Below the pieces are notes generated by a model that was not told the DNA's origin, did not search any database, and saw only the letters and a list, made by a program, of their open reading frames with translations. A stretch of 64,000 bases of DNA from Candidatus Binatia bacterium (lineage in GTDB: Bacteria; Desulfobacterota; Binatia; HRBIN30). Location of the stretch: contig JAOAHD010000002.1 in the NCBI GenBank assembly GCA_026415395.1, positions 186,001 through 250,000 of the forward strand, read 5' to 3'. The position numbers and the translations under genes are program-made. This document shows, piece after piece, positions 37,999 through 48,160 of this stretch. The stretch's first letter is position 1; each line of letters starts with the position of its first letter.

Positions 37999-40728
37999 AT
38001 GATGGATCGGAGCGAGACGATGAGTTCGGGCGCCGCGGCTTCGCCCATGGTGACGCTCTCGTTGGAGGGCGACTGGGGCCGCGCCGCTCGGGAATATCTC
38101 GAGACAACCAGGGAGCGCTTGTTCACCTGGCACTGCGAAGGAGCGAGCGGCGCAGCCGTTGTGCAAGCGTACACGGCAGCAGTGGATGGGCTGATCCAAG
38201 TCCTGTTCGATGCCTCGGCCAACGAGGCGCAGCAGCGGTTTCCTTTGTTGAACCAGTCGTTTTGCCTGGTCGCTCAAGGAGGGTATGGTCGCGGCGAACT
38301 CAACCCCTACTCTGACTTGGACCTGCTGTTTTTGTACCCGCACAAGAGCGAGCCATTTATCGAGTACGTGGCGGAGCGCATTCTCTACACGCTGTGGGAT
38401 GCCCGCCTGACCGTGGGAAATGCGTTGCGCAACGTGCGTGAATGCCTGCGGCTTGCGGCGAGCGATTTCAAGGTCAAAACCGCATTGCTCGATGCCCGAC
38501 TCGTGTGCGGAGATCGGCCCCTGTACGAGGAGTTTGCCGCGCGTATGGAGAAAGAGGTGTTGAACCGCGACGTGGAACGCTTTTTCGAAAACGTTCTCGC
38601 GGAAATTACGGTGCGCCACCATCGTTATGGCGACTCCGTCTACCTCTTGGAGCCGCAAATCAAAGAGGGGCAGGGAGGTCTCCGCGAGTTACATGCAGCG
38701 CTGTGGCTGGCCAAAGTGAAGTACAAGACGAACCGCCTCGGTGAGTTGGTGCAAAAGGGGATTTTGACCGAGCGCGAACGAGCGGAGGTCGAGAGCGCGC
38801 GCGACTTCCTCTTCCGCGTGCGCAACTCGCTGCACTTTCTCGCTCGGGGCCACCAAGATCAACTCACCTTCGAATACCAAGAACGGATTGCGGCCTTGTT
38901 GGGCTTCGAGGATACCCCGCAGATGAAAGGGGTCGAGTACTTCATGCGGGCCTACTATATGGCGGCGACGACGTTGGACCGCTTTGCGGCCGACATGATT
39001 GAACGCTGCGTGCGGCAGCCGCGGTCGTACCTGTCGTTTTTCCGGCCGCGGATTCGGCGGATCCGCCCTGGCGTGACGATTGCGCAAGGTTTGTTGAGCA
39101 TCACCGGCCCGGAGATGCTGCAGGCGGACCCGAGTAATTTGGTGCGTGTCTTTCTGGATGCGCAAAGACATGAAGTGAAGATCTCCAGGGCCACCAAGCG
39201 GGTTTTGCGCGAACACCTCCACTTGCTCGACGATCAGTGGCGAAGCCACCCGAGCACCGTGGAAGCCTTTTTCCAGATTCTGCGCGGAAAGAACGTGGCG
39301 GAAACTTTGCGAGAAATGCATCAGGCAGGTGTTTTGGGTGCGTTCCTGCCCGAATTTGGTGCCTTGACCTGTATGGTCTTGCACGACGTGTATCACATTT
39401 ACACCGTCGACGAGCATTCGCTCCGCGCGGTTCAAGAACTCGAGTGGCTACGGGCAGGCAAGTATCGCGACTCGGTGCCCTTGCTCACCCACGTGATGCG
39501 GGACATCGATCGCGTGGACTTGCTCCTCCTCGGCATGCTGCTGCATGACATCGGTAAGGGCCGGGGTGGGGGCCATTCGGAACGAGGAGCTGCGATGTGC
39601 GACGGCATCGCCGCTCGCTTGCGCTTGAACCCCGACGAGGCTGCCCAAGTGAAGTTCCTGGTGGCCCAACACTTGAACATGGCGCACCTGGCCCAACGGC
39701 GGGATATTCACGACCCGCGGCTCATTATTGATTTCGCACGCCGGGTGGAAACGCTGGATAACCTCAAGCGTCTCTACCTTCTCACCTTTGCAGACATGCG
39801 CGCAGTCGGCCCGAAAATCTGGAACAGTTGGCACGACATGCTGCTTGCCGAGCTGTATCTCCGAACAGCAGAGGTGTTCGAGCGCGAGGCTTTCATCGAG
39901 GAAGATTACCGCGAGCGAGCGGCTCGCGTGCGCGAGCGGGTAGCGGCTGCCAGCACCGTTCCCGAGGTGATCCGCGAGCGATTCTTGAGAGGCATGCCGG
40001 ATCGGTACTTCCTGTCGACGGCTGAAGAGACCATTTTGCACCATTTGGAACTGTACCGTGACTACCACGATGGCGAGGTGGTGTGCTCGGTGCGACACTT
40101 CCGCGAGCGCGCTTTTAGCGAGTGGACGGTGGTGACCGCTGATCGCCCCGGCCTCTTTTCGATGATCACCGGCGTGTTGCTGGCCGAAGGGATGAACATC
40201 CTCACCGCCAACATTCACACGAGTGCAGGTGGCGTGGCCGTCGATGTATTCCGAATCTCCCACGGCGAGAATCCGGACACTGTATTGGCGCCCGAACGGT
40301 GGGAGCGGGTCGAGGCGAACCTGCGCCGGGTGTTGCAGGGCACGCTCGACGTGGAGGAGCTGGTGGCACGAGCACGCCCGCAGTTGCGTTTGGCGCGCCG
40401 GTATACGCCGAAGGTCCCGACGCAAATCGAGGTCGATAACCAAGTGTCCGAGCACTACACGGTGCTCGATGTGTACACGCATGACCGCGTGGGCTTGCTG
40501 TTCACGATCACGAACACGCTGTACCACCTCGGCCTCTCGATCCACCTGGCGAAGATCACGACGAACGTGGACCAGGTGCTGGATGTGTTTTACGTCACCG
40601 ACAGCACCGGCCAGAAGATTCTGGATCCGGAGCGAATCGAACATGTCCGCACCGTGCTTTACGAGCGGCTGGCGGAGAATGGCGGCGAGGCGAACGGAGC
40701 GGCGGTTGCTGCTGCGGGTGGCGCGTAA
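37999..40728 (+). CDS. glnD: Bifunctional [protein-PII] uridylyltransferase / uridylyl-removing enzyme GlnD
   Basis: A 909-residue GlnD. Nucleotidyltransferase motif GGYGRGELNPYSDLD lies at 94-108 (the uridylyltransferase centre), an HD domain with LHDIGKGRGGGHSERG near 515 (uridylyl removal), and two ACT domains at the C-terminus (VVTADRPGLFSMITGVLLAE and DVYTHDRVGLLFTITNTLY) that sense glutamine. It sets the modification state of PII proteins and so controls nitrogen assimilation. No PII or glutamine synthetase gene is in the window. A second ATG one codon later is equally possible as start. It is followed by xerD 13 bases downstream. Confidence 0.97.
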   Translation: MMDRSETMSSGAAASPMVTLSLEGDWGRAAREYLETTRERLFTWHCEGASGAAVVQAYTAAVDGLIQVLFDASANEAQQRFPLLNQSFCLVAQGGYGRGELNPYSDLDLLFLYPHKSEPFIEYVAERILYTLWDARLTVGNALRNVRECLRLAASDFKVKTALLDARLVCGDRPLYEEFAARMEKEVLNRDVERFFENVLAEITVRHHRYGDSVYLLEPQIKEGQGGLRELHAALWLAKVKYKTNRLGELVQKGILTERERAEVESARDFLFRVRNSLHFLARGHQDQLTFEYQERIAALLGFEDTPQMKGVEYFMRAYYMAATTLDRFAADMIERCVRQPRSYLSFFRPRIRRIRPGVTIAQGLLSITGPEMLQADPSNLVRVFLDAQRHEVKISRATKRVLREHLHLLDDQWRSHPSTVEAFFQILRGKNVAETLREMHQAGVLGAFLPEFGALTCMVLHDVYHIYTVDEHSLRAVQELEWLRAGKYRDSVPLLTHVMRDIDRVDLLLLGMLLHDIGKGRGGGHSERGAAMCDGIAARLRLNPDEAAQVKFLVAQHLNMAHLAQRRDIHDPRLIIDFARRVETLDNLKRLYLLTFADMRAVGPKIWNSWHDMLLAELYLRTAEVFEREAFIEEDYRERAARVRERVAAASTVPEVIRERFLRGMPDRYFLSTAEETILHHLELYRDYHDGEVVCSVRHFRERAFSEWTVVTADRPGLFSMITGVLLAEGMNILTANIHTSAGGVAVDVFRISHGENPDTVLAPERWERVEANLRRVLQGTLDVEELVARARPQLRLARRYTPKVPTQIEVDNQVSEHYTVLDVYTHDRVGLLFTITNTLYHLGLSIHLAKITTNVDQVLDVFYVTDSTGQKILDPERIEHVRTVLYERLAENGGEANGAAVAAAGGA

Positions 40729-40741
40729 CGGGCTTAGGACG

Positions 40742-41662
40742 GTGAGTACAAAAGAAGAGGCGAAGAGTTCCGATTGGCATTTGGCTATCGATCGCTTCTT
40801 GGCGCACTTGGCTCTCGAGCGCGGCGCTTCACAGCACACGCTTGACGCATATTCGCGCGATTTGCGAGACTTCGTTGCCCACATGATGCTCCGCCAAACT
40901 GCGGAGCCCGGGCAACTAGTGGCGGCGGACATCTCGAGCTTCCTCCAATCGTTGCACCAACGGCAGCTGAGCGCGCGGACGCGGGCGCGGCGTCTGTCGG
41001 CTGTTCGGAGCTTTTGCCGCTTTTTGGTTTTGGAGGGCCTGCTTGCACAAAACCCAGCGGAGGACGTTCACCCACCCCGACTGCCGCGAACCCTACCGCG
41101 CAGCCGGTCGCCGGAAGAAATCCTCGATTTATTACGCGACGATCCTGGCGACGATTTGTTGACCCGGCGGGACAAGACTCTGGTGGAACTCGTGTATGCG
41201 GCGGGTTTGCGCGTGTCCGAAGCGGTGAACTTGCGCTTGCCGCAGGTCAACCTGGAAGCTGGTTTCGTGGTGGTCAGCGGGAAGGGGGGCAAGCAGCGCG
41301 TCGTGCCCATCGGCCAGTACGCCCGCGAACGGCTGCAAACCTACTTGCGCGAAGTGCGCCCCCACCTCGTGGGAAGTAGGCCCAGTGCGTTCCTGTTCGT
41401 CAGTCGGCGGGGACGGCCACTACGCCGCCGCCATGTGGCTCGGCGGCTGGAACGGCTTGCGCGCCGTGCTGGCCTCACGGGCAAACTCAGTCCCCACATG
41501 TTGCGGCATTCATTTGCCACGCATTTGGTGGAGCGCGGGGCGGATTTGCGCGCCGTGCAAGGCATGCTCGGCCACGCCGACATCAGCACGACGCAAATTT
41601 ACACCCATGTCGCGTTGGAACACCTGCGCTCCGTGCACCGCAAGTATCACCCGCGGGGTTGA
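40742..41662 (+). CDS. xerD: Tyrosine recombinase XerD/XerC
   Basis: A 306-residue tyrosine recombinase with the N-terminal SAM-like core-binding domain (about 12-100) and the catalytic domain. Catalytic residues are visible: Arg in YAAGLRVSEAVNL, Lys in VSGKGGKQRVVP, His-x-x-Arg in SPHMLRHSFATHL, His in MLGHADISTTQ and Tyr in IYTHV. Xer recombinases resolve chromosome dimers at dif with FtsK, whose gene is also in this window. XerC versus XerD cannot be decided safely; XerD is favoured by overall appearance. Start is GTG at 40742, just after glnD; the frame is open further into glnD but that part is its wrong-frame image. The 3' end overlaps ogt tail-to-tail by 16 bases. Confidence 0.93.
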   Translation: MSTKEEAKSSDWHLAIDRFLAHLALERGASQHTLDAYSRDLRDFVAHMMLRQTAEPGQLVAADISSFLQSLHQRQLSARTRARRLSAVRSFCRFLVLEGLLAQNPAEDVHPPRLPRTLPRSRSPEEILDLLRDDPGDDLLTRRDKTLVELVYAAGLRVSEAVNLRLPQVNLEAGFVVVSGKGGKQRVVPIGQYARERLQTYLREVRPHLVGSRPSAFLFVSRRGRPLRRRHVARRLERLARRAGLTGKLSPHMLRHSFATHLVERGADLRAVQGMLGHADISTTQIYTHVALEHLRSVHRKYHPRG

Positions 41663-42219
41663 ACGGCGTGGCGGCTCTCGTGCATTAAAAGCCACTGTTT
41701 CCTTTGCACGCCGCCGGCATAGCCGCCGAGGTTTCCATCAGCGGCAATTACTCGATGGCAGGGGAGAACGAGCGCCACCGGGTTGCTGCCGACGGCCCTA
41801 CCGACAGCGCGCTGTGCTGTGGGTCGTTTCACCCACCGAGCTAGCGTTCCGTAACTGACCGGCCTTCCCGTTGGGATTTTTTGGAGAAGCGCCCAAACCC
41901 GGCGCTGGAACTCCGTTCCTCGAGGGCTTGCCTGCAAGGCGTGAAGGCTGTCGATGGTGCCGCGGAAGTAAGCGCAGATGGCTCGCTCGACGGGTGCGCA
42001 CCGCCCCCGCTTTGGCCACGGAACGCCTTGATACCAACGCTGCCAGTGCCGTTCTGCAATTGTCCTCTGCTCGTCCCAAAAGGCAAGGTGGACGTGCTCC
42101 GTTTCGTCGACGATGAGAACGAACCTACCGAGATTCGTCGGCACCGAACAAAGCACAAACCCGCTCTCTTGGTTTGGGCTTACCAGAGCCGGCGTTTCGA
42201 AACGGTGGCCCGGTCTCAC
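41647..42219 (-). CDS. ogt: Methylated-DNA-[protein]-cysteine S-methyltransferase
   Basis: A 190-residue suicide repair protein that takes the methyl group from O6-methylguanine. The active-site motif VLPCHRVI places the acceptor at Cys154; the helix-turn-helix and arginine finger region is [26 protein letters not shown], and the [14 protein letters not shown] segment closes the fold. The N-terminal ribonuclease-H-like domain is shorter than in Ada. The GTG start overlaps the smpB stop as GTGA. Convergent with xerD, sharing 16 bases at their 3' ends. Confidence 0.95.
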   Translation of the reverse strand: MRPGHRFETPALVSPNQESGFVLCSVPTNLGRFVLIVDETEHVHLAFWDEQRTIAERHWQRWYQGVPWPKRGRCAPVERAICAYFRGTIDSLHALQASPRGTEFQRRVWALLQKIPTGRPVSYGTLARWVKRPTAQRAVGRAVGSNPVALVLPCHRVIAADGNLGGYAGGVQRKQWLLMHESRHAVQPRG

Positions 42220-42692
42220 GATTTCCCTCCCCGCATGGCCCGCTCGATTTCTCGCTGCGCGTCGCGCTCCCGCAGCGCTGCGCGCTTGTCGTAAAGCTTC
42301 TTCCCCCGTGCAAGACCCAGCTCCACCTTGGCGCGGCCGTTTTTGAAGTAAATGCGCAGCGGAATTAACGTGAGTCCCTTTTCACGAACTTTGCCCGCTA
42401 GACGCGCGATTTCCCGTTTGTGCAGCAGGAGCTTGCGCGGTCTTGTGGGGTCGTGCCCGAAGCGAGCTGCCGGCGCATATTCACTGATGTGCGACTGCAG
42501 CAGCCACACCTCGCCGTTCTTCACTCGGGCATAACTGTCTTTGAGTTGCCCTTTGCCCGCACGCAGCGATTTCACTTCGCTGCCCGTGAGCACCAAGCCG
42601 GCTTCGATGGTTTCCTCAATGTGGTAATCGTGGCGGGCACGACGGTTCACCACCGCATCCCGCACTTGCCCCTTATCCTTTTTCTCGCTCAT
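42216..42692 (-). CDS. smpB: SsrA-binding protein SmpB
   Basis: A 158-residue tmRNA-binding protein. Diagnostic segments are [59 protein letters not shown] and [19 protein letters not shown] near the basic C-terminal tail that enters the mRNA channel. With tmRNA it rescues stalled ribosomes. The ATG at 42692 has an AGAGG site; the frame extends 24 codons upstream without support. It follows the ABC permease gene by 74 bases. No tmRNA gene (ssrA) is seen in the window. Confidence 0.96.
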   Translation of the reverse strand: MSEKKDKGQVRDAVVNRRARHDYHIEETIEAGLVLTGSEVKSLRAGKGQLKDSYARVKNGEVWLLQSHISEYAPAARFGHDPTRPRKLLLHKREIARLAGKVREKGLTLIPLRIYFKNGRAKVELGLARGKKLYDKRAALRERDAQREIERAMRGGKS

Positions 42693-42766
42693 GCTGCCTC
42701 TGTCATCGGTTTCGAGTTGTCTCCTGCTGGCCGTGCCAAGGCGCGGGTTCCATGGCACCTGCATCC

Positions 42767-43621
42767 TCAGAACTTGAGTGCGCCGCTGACGATGCCTGCG
42801 ACATAGGCACGTTGCACGGCAAGAAACAGCGCCACAGCCGGAAGCATTGTGAGCACAGCGCTGGCCATCATCAACTCCGTCTCTTGAATGTGCTCCGCGG
42901 CTAAACTTGCCAGCGCGACCGGCAGTGTTTGCTTCTTGGCGTCACTGAGCACGATCAGTGGCCACAAAAAGTCGTTCCAAGTCCCTAGGAACGTGAACAC
43001 ACCGAGGGTCACGAGAATGGGGCGGCAGAGCGGTAGCCCCACCGACCAAAACACCCGCAGTTCGCTGGCCCCGTCGACCCTCGCGGCGTCGAGCAAGCCA
43101 TCCGGGATCGACTGAGCGTATTGGCGCACAAGGAAAATGCCGAAAACGCTCGCTAGACTCGGCACGAGTACGCCCCAGTACGTGTCGATCCAGCCAAAGG
43201 AACGCAGGATGAGGAACAGGGGCAGCATGCCAACTTGCGCAGGCACCACGAGCAGTGCGAGCAGGAACAGGAAGACCCGATCGCGGCCGACGAAGCGGAG
43301 CTTTGCGAGTGCGTAACCAGCGAGCGAATTGCAAAACAAGGAAAGTCCGGTTGCGGCCGTGGCGAGGAAGAAACTGTTGAAAAAGTTGCGGCCCAGGTGG
43401 AGCGAAGCGAACAGGGTCCGGTAATGTTCCGCAGTGACCCGGCTGGGCCACCACCGTGGCGGAAGCTGGCTGGCCTCGCCGGCTGGCATGAGCGACGCCA
43501 CGCACATCCACACAAGCGGCGCGAGTGTGAGCGCGGCGGCAACAAGGAGAAGCGCATGGAGGAGCAAGCGGTGCCCTTTCTGTGCAAGAAGTACGAGAGC
43601 TGCTTTCCATTGCAGGCGCAT
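42767..43621 (-). CDS. Carbohydrate ABC transporter permease, MalG type
   Basis: A 284-residue inner-membrane permease with six hydrophobic segments. The MalG-type EAA loop that docks the ATPase is [20 protein letters not shown] (about residues 190-209). Its ATG overlaps the stop of the partner permease (ATGA at 43621), so the two are coupled. Together with the binding protein upstream it forms a CUT1-type importer for an oligosaccharide, glycerol phosphate or similar solute. No ATP-binding subunit is encoded here; these importers often share an MsmK/MsmX/UgpC-like ATPase encoded elsewhere. Confidence 0.94.
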   Translation of the reverse strand: MRLQWKAALVLLAQKGHRLLLHALLLVAAALTLAPLVWMCVASLMPAGEASQLPPRWWPSRVTAEHYRTLFASLHLGRNFFNSFFLATAATGLSLFCNSLAGYALAKLRFVGRDRVFLFLLALLVVPAQVGMLPLFLILRSFGWIDTYWGVLVPSLASVFGIFLVRQYAQSIPDGLLDAARVDGASELRVFWSVGLPLCRPILVTLGVFTFLGTWNDFLWPLIVLSDAKKQTLPVALASLAAEHIQETELMMASAVLTMLPAVALFLAVQRAYVAGIVSGALKF

Positions 43622-44511
43622 CACGACAAACCCCACCCCCTTTGGGCTCGTAGTCGTGTCAGCAGCGCGGTGACGGTCACGAGCAGGGCGAACAACACCC
43701 ACGCAACTGCCGCGCCGTAGCCGACATTCCACCACTGGAATCCGTTGCGATACATCAGCAACACCAAGCTCAGTGTGGCGTTCGCCGGGCCTCCTTGGGT
43801 CATCACATAAGGTTCCGCGAACAATTGGAAGGATCCTATCATGGTGATCAGTGCCACGAACGACAGGGCCGGCCGCAAAAGCGGAAGCGTTACGTGCACA
43901 AACTGCTGCCGGCGGTTGGCACCATCGACGGCTGCAGCCTCGTACAGCCGCTGCGGAATGCTTTGCAGTGCCGCAACGAAGATGACCATGTGGAACCCGA
44001 AGTTCTTCCACACAGAGAAGAAAATGATGGCCGGCATCGCCCAGCGCGGATCGCCAAGCCAGTCCACCGCTGGCAAGCCCAGCGAATTGAGGGTGAAGTT
44101 CACCAAACCCACGCGCGGGTGGTACCAGGCACGCCAAACCACCGCTGCGGCAACCAGCGTGGTGACCACCGGAAGAAAGAACACGGTTCGAAATACTGCT
44201 TGCAGCGCTCGAGCGGCTGCGGAAACGGCGAGTGCAGCAGCGAGGGCAACGAGCACCGTGAGGCTGCCCCCGGCAACGACGAACACGAGCGTGTTCTTGA
44301 GTGCTTGCCAGAACAACGGGTCAGCGAGCAGGGTGCGGTACTGTTCCAGGCCAATCCACCGCAAGTTCCGCCAATGCGCGAGTGTGTAGATGTCGAAGTC
44401 GGTAAAGCTGAGGAACAAGCCAGCGAGCACGGGAACGACAAAGAAGGCAACAATGGCGGTCAGTGCTGGAGCAAGAAAGAGCCAGGCGGTGAGGTCGAGC
44501 GCGCGTCGCAT
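43621..44511 (-). CDS. Carbohydrate ABC transporter permease, MalF/UgpA type
   Basis: A 296-residue permease with six predicted membrane segments, beginning TAWLFLAPALTAIVAFFVVP. The EAA loop is EAAAVDGANRRQQFVHVTLP. It pairs with the MalG-type permease whose start overlaps its stop. The binding-protein gene ends 15 bases upstream. The family moves sugars or glycerol phosphates into the cell; the solute is not evident. Confidence 0.94.
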   Translation of the reverse strand: MRRALDLTAWLFLAPALTAIVAFFVVPVLAGLFLSFTDFDIYTLAHWRNLRWIGLEQYRTLLADPLFWQALKNTLVFVVAGGSLTVLVALAAALAVSAAARALQAVFRTVFFLPVVTTLVAAAVVWRAWYHPRVGLVNFTLNSLGLPAVDWLGDPRWAMPAIIFFSVWKNFGFHMVIFVAALQSIPQRLYEAAAVDGANRRQQFVHVTLPLLRPALSFVALITMIGSFQLFAEPYVMTQGGPANATLSLVLLMYRNGFQWWNVGYGAAVAWVLFALLVTVTALLTRLRAQRGWGLS

Positions 44512-44526
44512 GTCGCAACCGAGTTC

Positions 44527-45810
44527 TTAAGGCGCCGTTGCCGAGCGTTGCAACAGCCAGCGGCGTTTTGCCAGCACGCGATCGGTCTCTTCGTCGAGCT
44601 GGGTCAGCGCGGTATCGATAGTCAAATGGCCCCGAACGACGAGCTCGGTGTAGCGAACGAGTAAGCCTGCGATCCGCTCCCATTCAGGAATGGGCGGTGT
44701 GCTTCGCGCGTGCTCGAGCTGGAGTCGAAAGGCCAGCAAACGCTCGGCGTCGTTGCCTCCGAGCAGCTTCCAGGCGCTCCGTCTTGCCGGTAGGTCCCCA
44801 GTAGCTCGATGCAGGCGCACTTGTTCGTCGGTGCTGAGCAAGAAGTCGATGACTTGTTGTGCAGCCTCCGGCTTGGTGCAGGACTTGGTGATCGCCAGGC
44901 TCGCCCCGCCCATGACCGACACCGACGGCCTCCCGAGCTCGGGCGTGGGCAGCACAGCCGTTGCCCAGTGCTCTTGCAGCCCCGGGGGAAGGCGACGGCG
45001 AAACTCGCCGAGATTCCACGGCCCGGTTACGTAAAACGTGAACAAGCCGGCAGCGAAATCCTGGTACACGTTTGCCACCTGAGCGGGCCCCTGAAACGGG
45101 GCAAAGCCATCGTGGAAGAGCGACACGTAAAAAGAGAGCGCTCGCCGAAATGCTGCGCTGCGGAAGTTTCCCCGCGTATCGTGCTCGCGCAGTAAGTCGG
45201 CGCCGGCTTGGAATGCGAGGGCAACCAGGAGCTGCCACTCGTCGAGCGGGGCGAGCAGGCCGTAGTGGTCGGGGCCGAGCTCGCGGATGCGCGCCATCGC
45301 CTGGCGCCACTCTTCCCAAGTCCGTGGTGGATCGGCAAAACCAGCCCGAGTCAGCAGATCCCGGCGGTAGAACAGCACTCGGGTGTCGACATACCACGGC
45401 GTTGCACACCAGGCACCGCCGCTGCGGCTGGATTCTATGGCTCCCGGGAAGAAATCTCTGACCAGCTCTGCCTTGGCCTCGTTTTGGCAAGCCAGAGCGC
45501 CCACCGCGACGAATTCGGGAATCCAGGTGCTACCGAGCTGGATCACGTCGGGCAGCGTGCCCGCTACGTACGCGGTCAAGAGTTTCTCGTGCGCCGCGCT
45601 CCAGGGAATCCGTTGGACTTCGACACGATGCCCCGCAACGCGTTGGCCATCGACGGTTTGGAACAAGTATTCGGCCTCCTTGCCCATTGCCCAAACCTTG
45701 AGCGCCGGTGCGCTTTCCGCCGTGCCTTGGCAACCGGTGAGAACCGCGAATGCTGCCGTGCTCAACATCCACACCCAACCTCGCGCTGGTGGCAATCGCG
45801 CCGCACCCAT
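44527..45810 (-). CDS. Extracellular solute-binding protein family 1, lipoprotein
   Basis: A 427-residue periplasmic binding protein for the ABC importer encoded just downstream. The N-terminus holds a lipoprotein signal ending in the lipobox LTGC, so it is tethered to a membrane. Characteristic stretches are LPDVIQLGSTWIPEFVAVGAL, ATPWYVDTRVLFYRRDLL, RTWEEWRQAMARIRELG and SVMGGASLAITKSCTKPEAA, all typical of MalE/UgpB-like proteins. It probably binds a sugar or glycerol-phosphate-type ligand. It is the first gene of the minus-strand set binding protein, MalF-type, MalG-type, (smpB, ogt) and is divergent from the purine permease gene. Confidence 0.94.
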   Translation of the reverse strand: MGAARLPPARGWVWMLSTAAFAVLTGCQGTAESAPALKVWAMGKEAEYLFQTVDGQRVAGHRVEVQRIPWSAAHEKLLTAYVAGTLPDVIQLGSTWIPEFVAVGALACQNEAKAELVRDFFPGAIESSRSGGAWCATPWYVDTRVLFYRRDLLTRAGFADPPRTWEEWRQAMARIRELGPDHYGLLAPLDEWQLLVALAFQAGADLLREHDTRGNFRSAAFRRALSFYVSLFHDGFAPFQGPAQVANVYQDFAAGLFTFYVTGPWNLGEFRRRLPPGLQEHWATAVLPTPELGRPSVSVMGGASLAITKSCTKPEAAQQVIDFLLSTDEQVRLHRATGDLPARRSAWKLLGGNDAERLLAFRLQLEHARSTPPIPEWERIAGLLVRYTELVVRGHLTIDTALTQLDEETDRVLAKRRWLLQRSATAP

Positions 45811-45908
45811 GGCAGAGGTGCTGTAGTGCGGAGGAGTCCGGCGGTCTAGCCCGCGGGTCGTAGCTTCGAACTCTCGCGCATTGAGCGGGGTTGCGGTACG
45901 GAGGGTGC

Positions 45909-47219
45909 GTGCTGCGGGCGCTGGAAGAGTACTTCGAATTCTCCATCCATGGCACCACTTGGGCTCGGGAGATCATGGCCGGTGCGACCACGTTTCTCAC
46001 CATGGCCTACATTATCGTGGTCAATCCGGCAATCTTGGCCGCGGCCGGCTTGCCGCGCGAGGCGTCGGTCACGGCCACGGTCGTCGTCGCTGCAGTCGGG
46101 TCGTTGGCCATGGGTGTTTACGCGCGGCGACCCTTCGCCGTTGCACCGCTGATGGGTGAGAACGCGTTCGTCGCCATGACAGTGGTGGGCGTGTTAGGCG
46201 AGCCGTGGCCGGCAGCTCTGGGTGCAGTGTTTTGGAGTGGCGTGACCTTTGCCTTCCTGACGCTTGTCGGTTTGCGACAAACTTTGGCAGAGGCGATTCC
46301 CCCTTCGCTGCGCCACGCCATTGCTGCCGGTCTGGGCCTGTTTTTGACGTTCATCGGTTTGCACAGTGCCGGGCTCGTCGTGCCCAGTGCCAGCGGCCCG
46401 CCTGTCCGGTTCGGCGATTTTCACGACACGCGCGCGTTGCTTGCCACGCTCGGCTTTCTCGGCACCTGCATCTTGCTCTTGTACCGCGTGCCGGGAGGCG
46501 TTCTCTTGGGCATCCTGTTTGTCACGTTCGCTTCCATTCCGCTTGGGCTGGCGGAGCGGCCCGCGGCGATCGTCGCCTGGCCGGCGAGTTTGCAACCGAT
46601 CGCAGGAAAGTTGGAGTTCGCAGCCATCCTTTACCCACGGCTGTGGCCCATCGTGCTCACCATCTTCATTATGGTGTTTGTAGATACGCTGGCCACGCTT
46701 TACGGTCTGTCCATTCGTGCTGGCCTGCTGGATGGTCGCGGCCAGCTACCGCAAATCGAGCGTCCCTTGCTGGTGGACGCGCTCGCCACGGCACTGGCAG
46801 CACTGTTGGGTACAACTACCGCGGGTGCGTATGTCGAGTCGGCAACTGGAATCGTGGCTGGAGGTCGCACGGGAGTGGTGGCATGTGTGGTGGGTTTACT
46901 GTTTTTGGCGAGCTTGTTTTTTTGGCCGCTGGTGACGGCCGTGCCGAGCCATGCTTACGGCCCCGCGCTCGTTCTCGTCGGCTTGTTGATGTTGGAGACG
47001 ATCCGCGGCGTGGCCTTCGACGACTGGACTGAGCTCGTACCGTCTTTCGTGACCATCGCGCTCATGGTCTTCACTCTCCACATCGGCATGGGAATGACTG
47101 CCGGATTTGCCACTTACGTGGCGATGAAATTAGCCGCAGGGAGGGCGGCGGAGGTCCCTCTTGGGCTTTGGTTCTTGGCCGGTATCTCCGTGCTCTTCTT
47201 TCTCGTTGCACCCCACTGA
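45909..47219 (+). CDS. NCS2-family purine permease, AzgA type
   Basis: A 436-residue transporter with about twelve membrane segments. The AzgA-type start, FSIHGTTWAREIMAGATTFL, is very clear, followed by NPAILAAAGLP, the substrate-site MGENAFVAM segment and a second half-site GTTTAGAYVESATGIVAGGR. AzgA-like permeases take up adenine, guanine or hypoxanthine with protons. The GTG at 45909 aligns with the family N-terminus; a TTG six codons earlier is also in frame, and both have imperfect ribosome sites. The GC-rich, gene-free region starts right after its stop. Confidence 0.92.
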   Translation: MLRALEEYFEFSIHGTTWAREIMAGATTFLTMAYIIVVNPAILAAAGLPREASVTATVVVAAVGSLAMGVYARRPFAVAPLMGENAFVAMTVVGVLGEPWPAALGAVFWSGVTFAFLTLVGLRQTLAEAIPPSLRHAIAAGLGLFLTFIGLHSAGLVVPSASGPPVRFGDFHDTRALLATLGFLGTCILLLYRVPGGVLLGILFVTFASIPLGLAERPAAIVAWPASLQPIAGKLEFAAILYPRLWPIVLTIFIMVFVDTLATLYGLSIRAGLLDGRGQLPQIERPLLVDALATALAALLGTTTAGAYVESATGIVAGGRTGVVACVVGLLFLASLFFWPLVTAVPSHAYGPALVLVGLLMLETIRGVAFDDWTELVPSFVTIALMVFTLHIGMGMTAGFATYVAMKLAAGRAAEVPLGLWFLAGISVLFFLVAPH

Positions 47220-47723
47220 TGCGGAGAACGCGCAAGCGTAGAGTTGCCGCGCTCTCACGGGACCAGTGCTCACCCTGTTTCCCTCTCCCCCTTGCGGTGG
47301 AGAGTGAGGGTTTTTGTGAGGGGCGGATATCCTTGCCGAGCAATCGCCCACGCCGTGCCATCCACACCCGTGTCGCCTCCAGCGGCGAGAGAGGATGTTT
47401 GTCCGCGGCGGACATCGTCGCCAAACACCGGTCGCGCCGCAAGAGGCCCACACCGTCGCCCCTGCGCGCGAGAGCGAGGATGTTTCAGCTGCGGTTGCAC
47501 GCTTGCCGCACATGTGGTGGCGCCATCCAGACACCCTCGCCTCCTGCTGGGGGAGAGACTGCGGCGTTAGCCGCGGGTGAGGGGGCACAAGTGGCGAGTT
47601 ACCAGTAGCGAGTGGTGTGGCCCGGCGATTGGCGAATAGCGAATGGGGAACACCCCGATTGGCGGATGCTGTTACCACCGGTGCCCCGCGCGGGCGCTCT
47701 TGGCGTGCGGCAACAACACGATC

Positions 47724-47751
47724 GTAGAGGCGACGCATGCGTCGCCCGTAA
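47724..47751. repeat. REP-like palindrome copy 1 (imperfect arms)
   Basis: An 18-base perfect palindromic core at 47729-47746, centred on GCATGC, with imperfect outer arms (GTAGA... and ...CGTAA). The core is the same as in copy 3 at 48409-48436. Confidence 0.75.
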
Positions 47752-47874
47752 GGCTGGGTGGGGCGCCAGCGGCGACCGGAGGGAATCGACGAATGCCGGA
47801 ACAAGTGCTGTGGGGAGTGTGTGGCGAGCGGTGCCACGTGCGCTGCCATCTTGCCAGCCTGCGCCAACCCGTTC

Positions 47875-47900
47875 GTAGGGGCGGCCCTTGTGGCTGCCCT
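47875..47900. repeat. Related hairpin, diverged
   Basis: Starts with the same GTAGGGGC as the other copies and folds imperfectly around a CTTGT loop (arms GGGGCGGCC and GGCTGCCC, one mismatch). It is a variant often seen with this palindrome type. Confidence 0.5.
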
Positions 47901-48160
47901 CGTTGCCGGCCACCACGCCGCCGCTGCCTGCTCCACGGCCGACAACCCCAACCCCGACGGGCAGGCACAAGGCCTGGCCGTACAATTTCTATTTTTACAC
48001 GCTTTCTGGCGCCGCGGTCGCGGCGCCCCTGTGCGTGGCCCGGCACACGTGATGAGCCCACCGTAGAGCCACAACCGCTCGTTATTCGCCGCTCGGCCCT
48101 CGCCGACCTATTCGCCCTTCACCACTTGTTCGCTGCGGGTGAACGGGCAAGCGAGATTTT

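Noticed and set aside
39448-40932. A 494-codon open frame antisense to glnD
   Set aside because: glnD motifs on the + strand are unmistakable; the antisense reading has no homology-like features.
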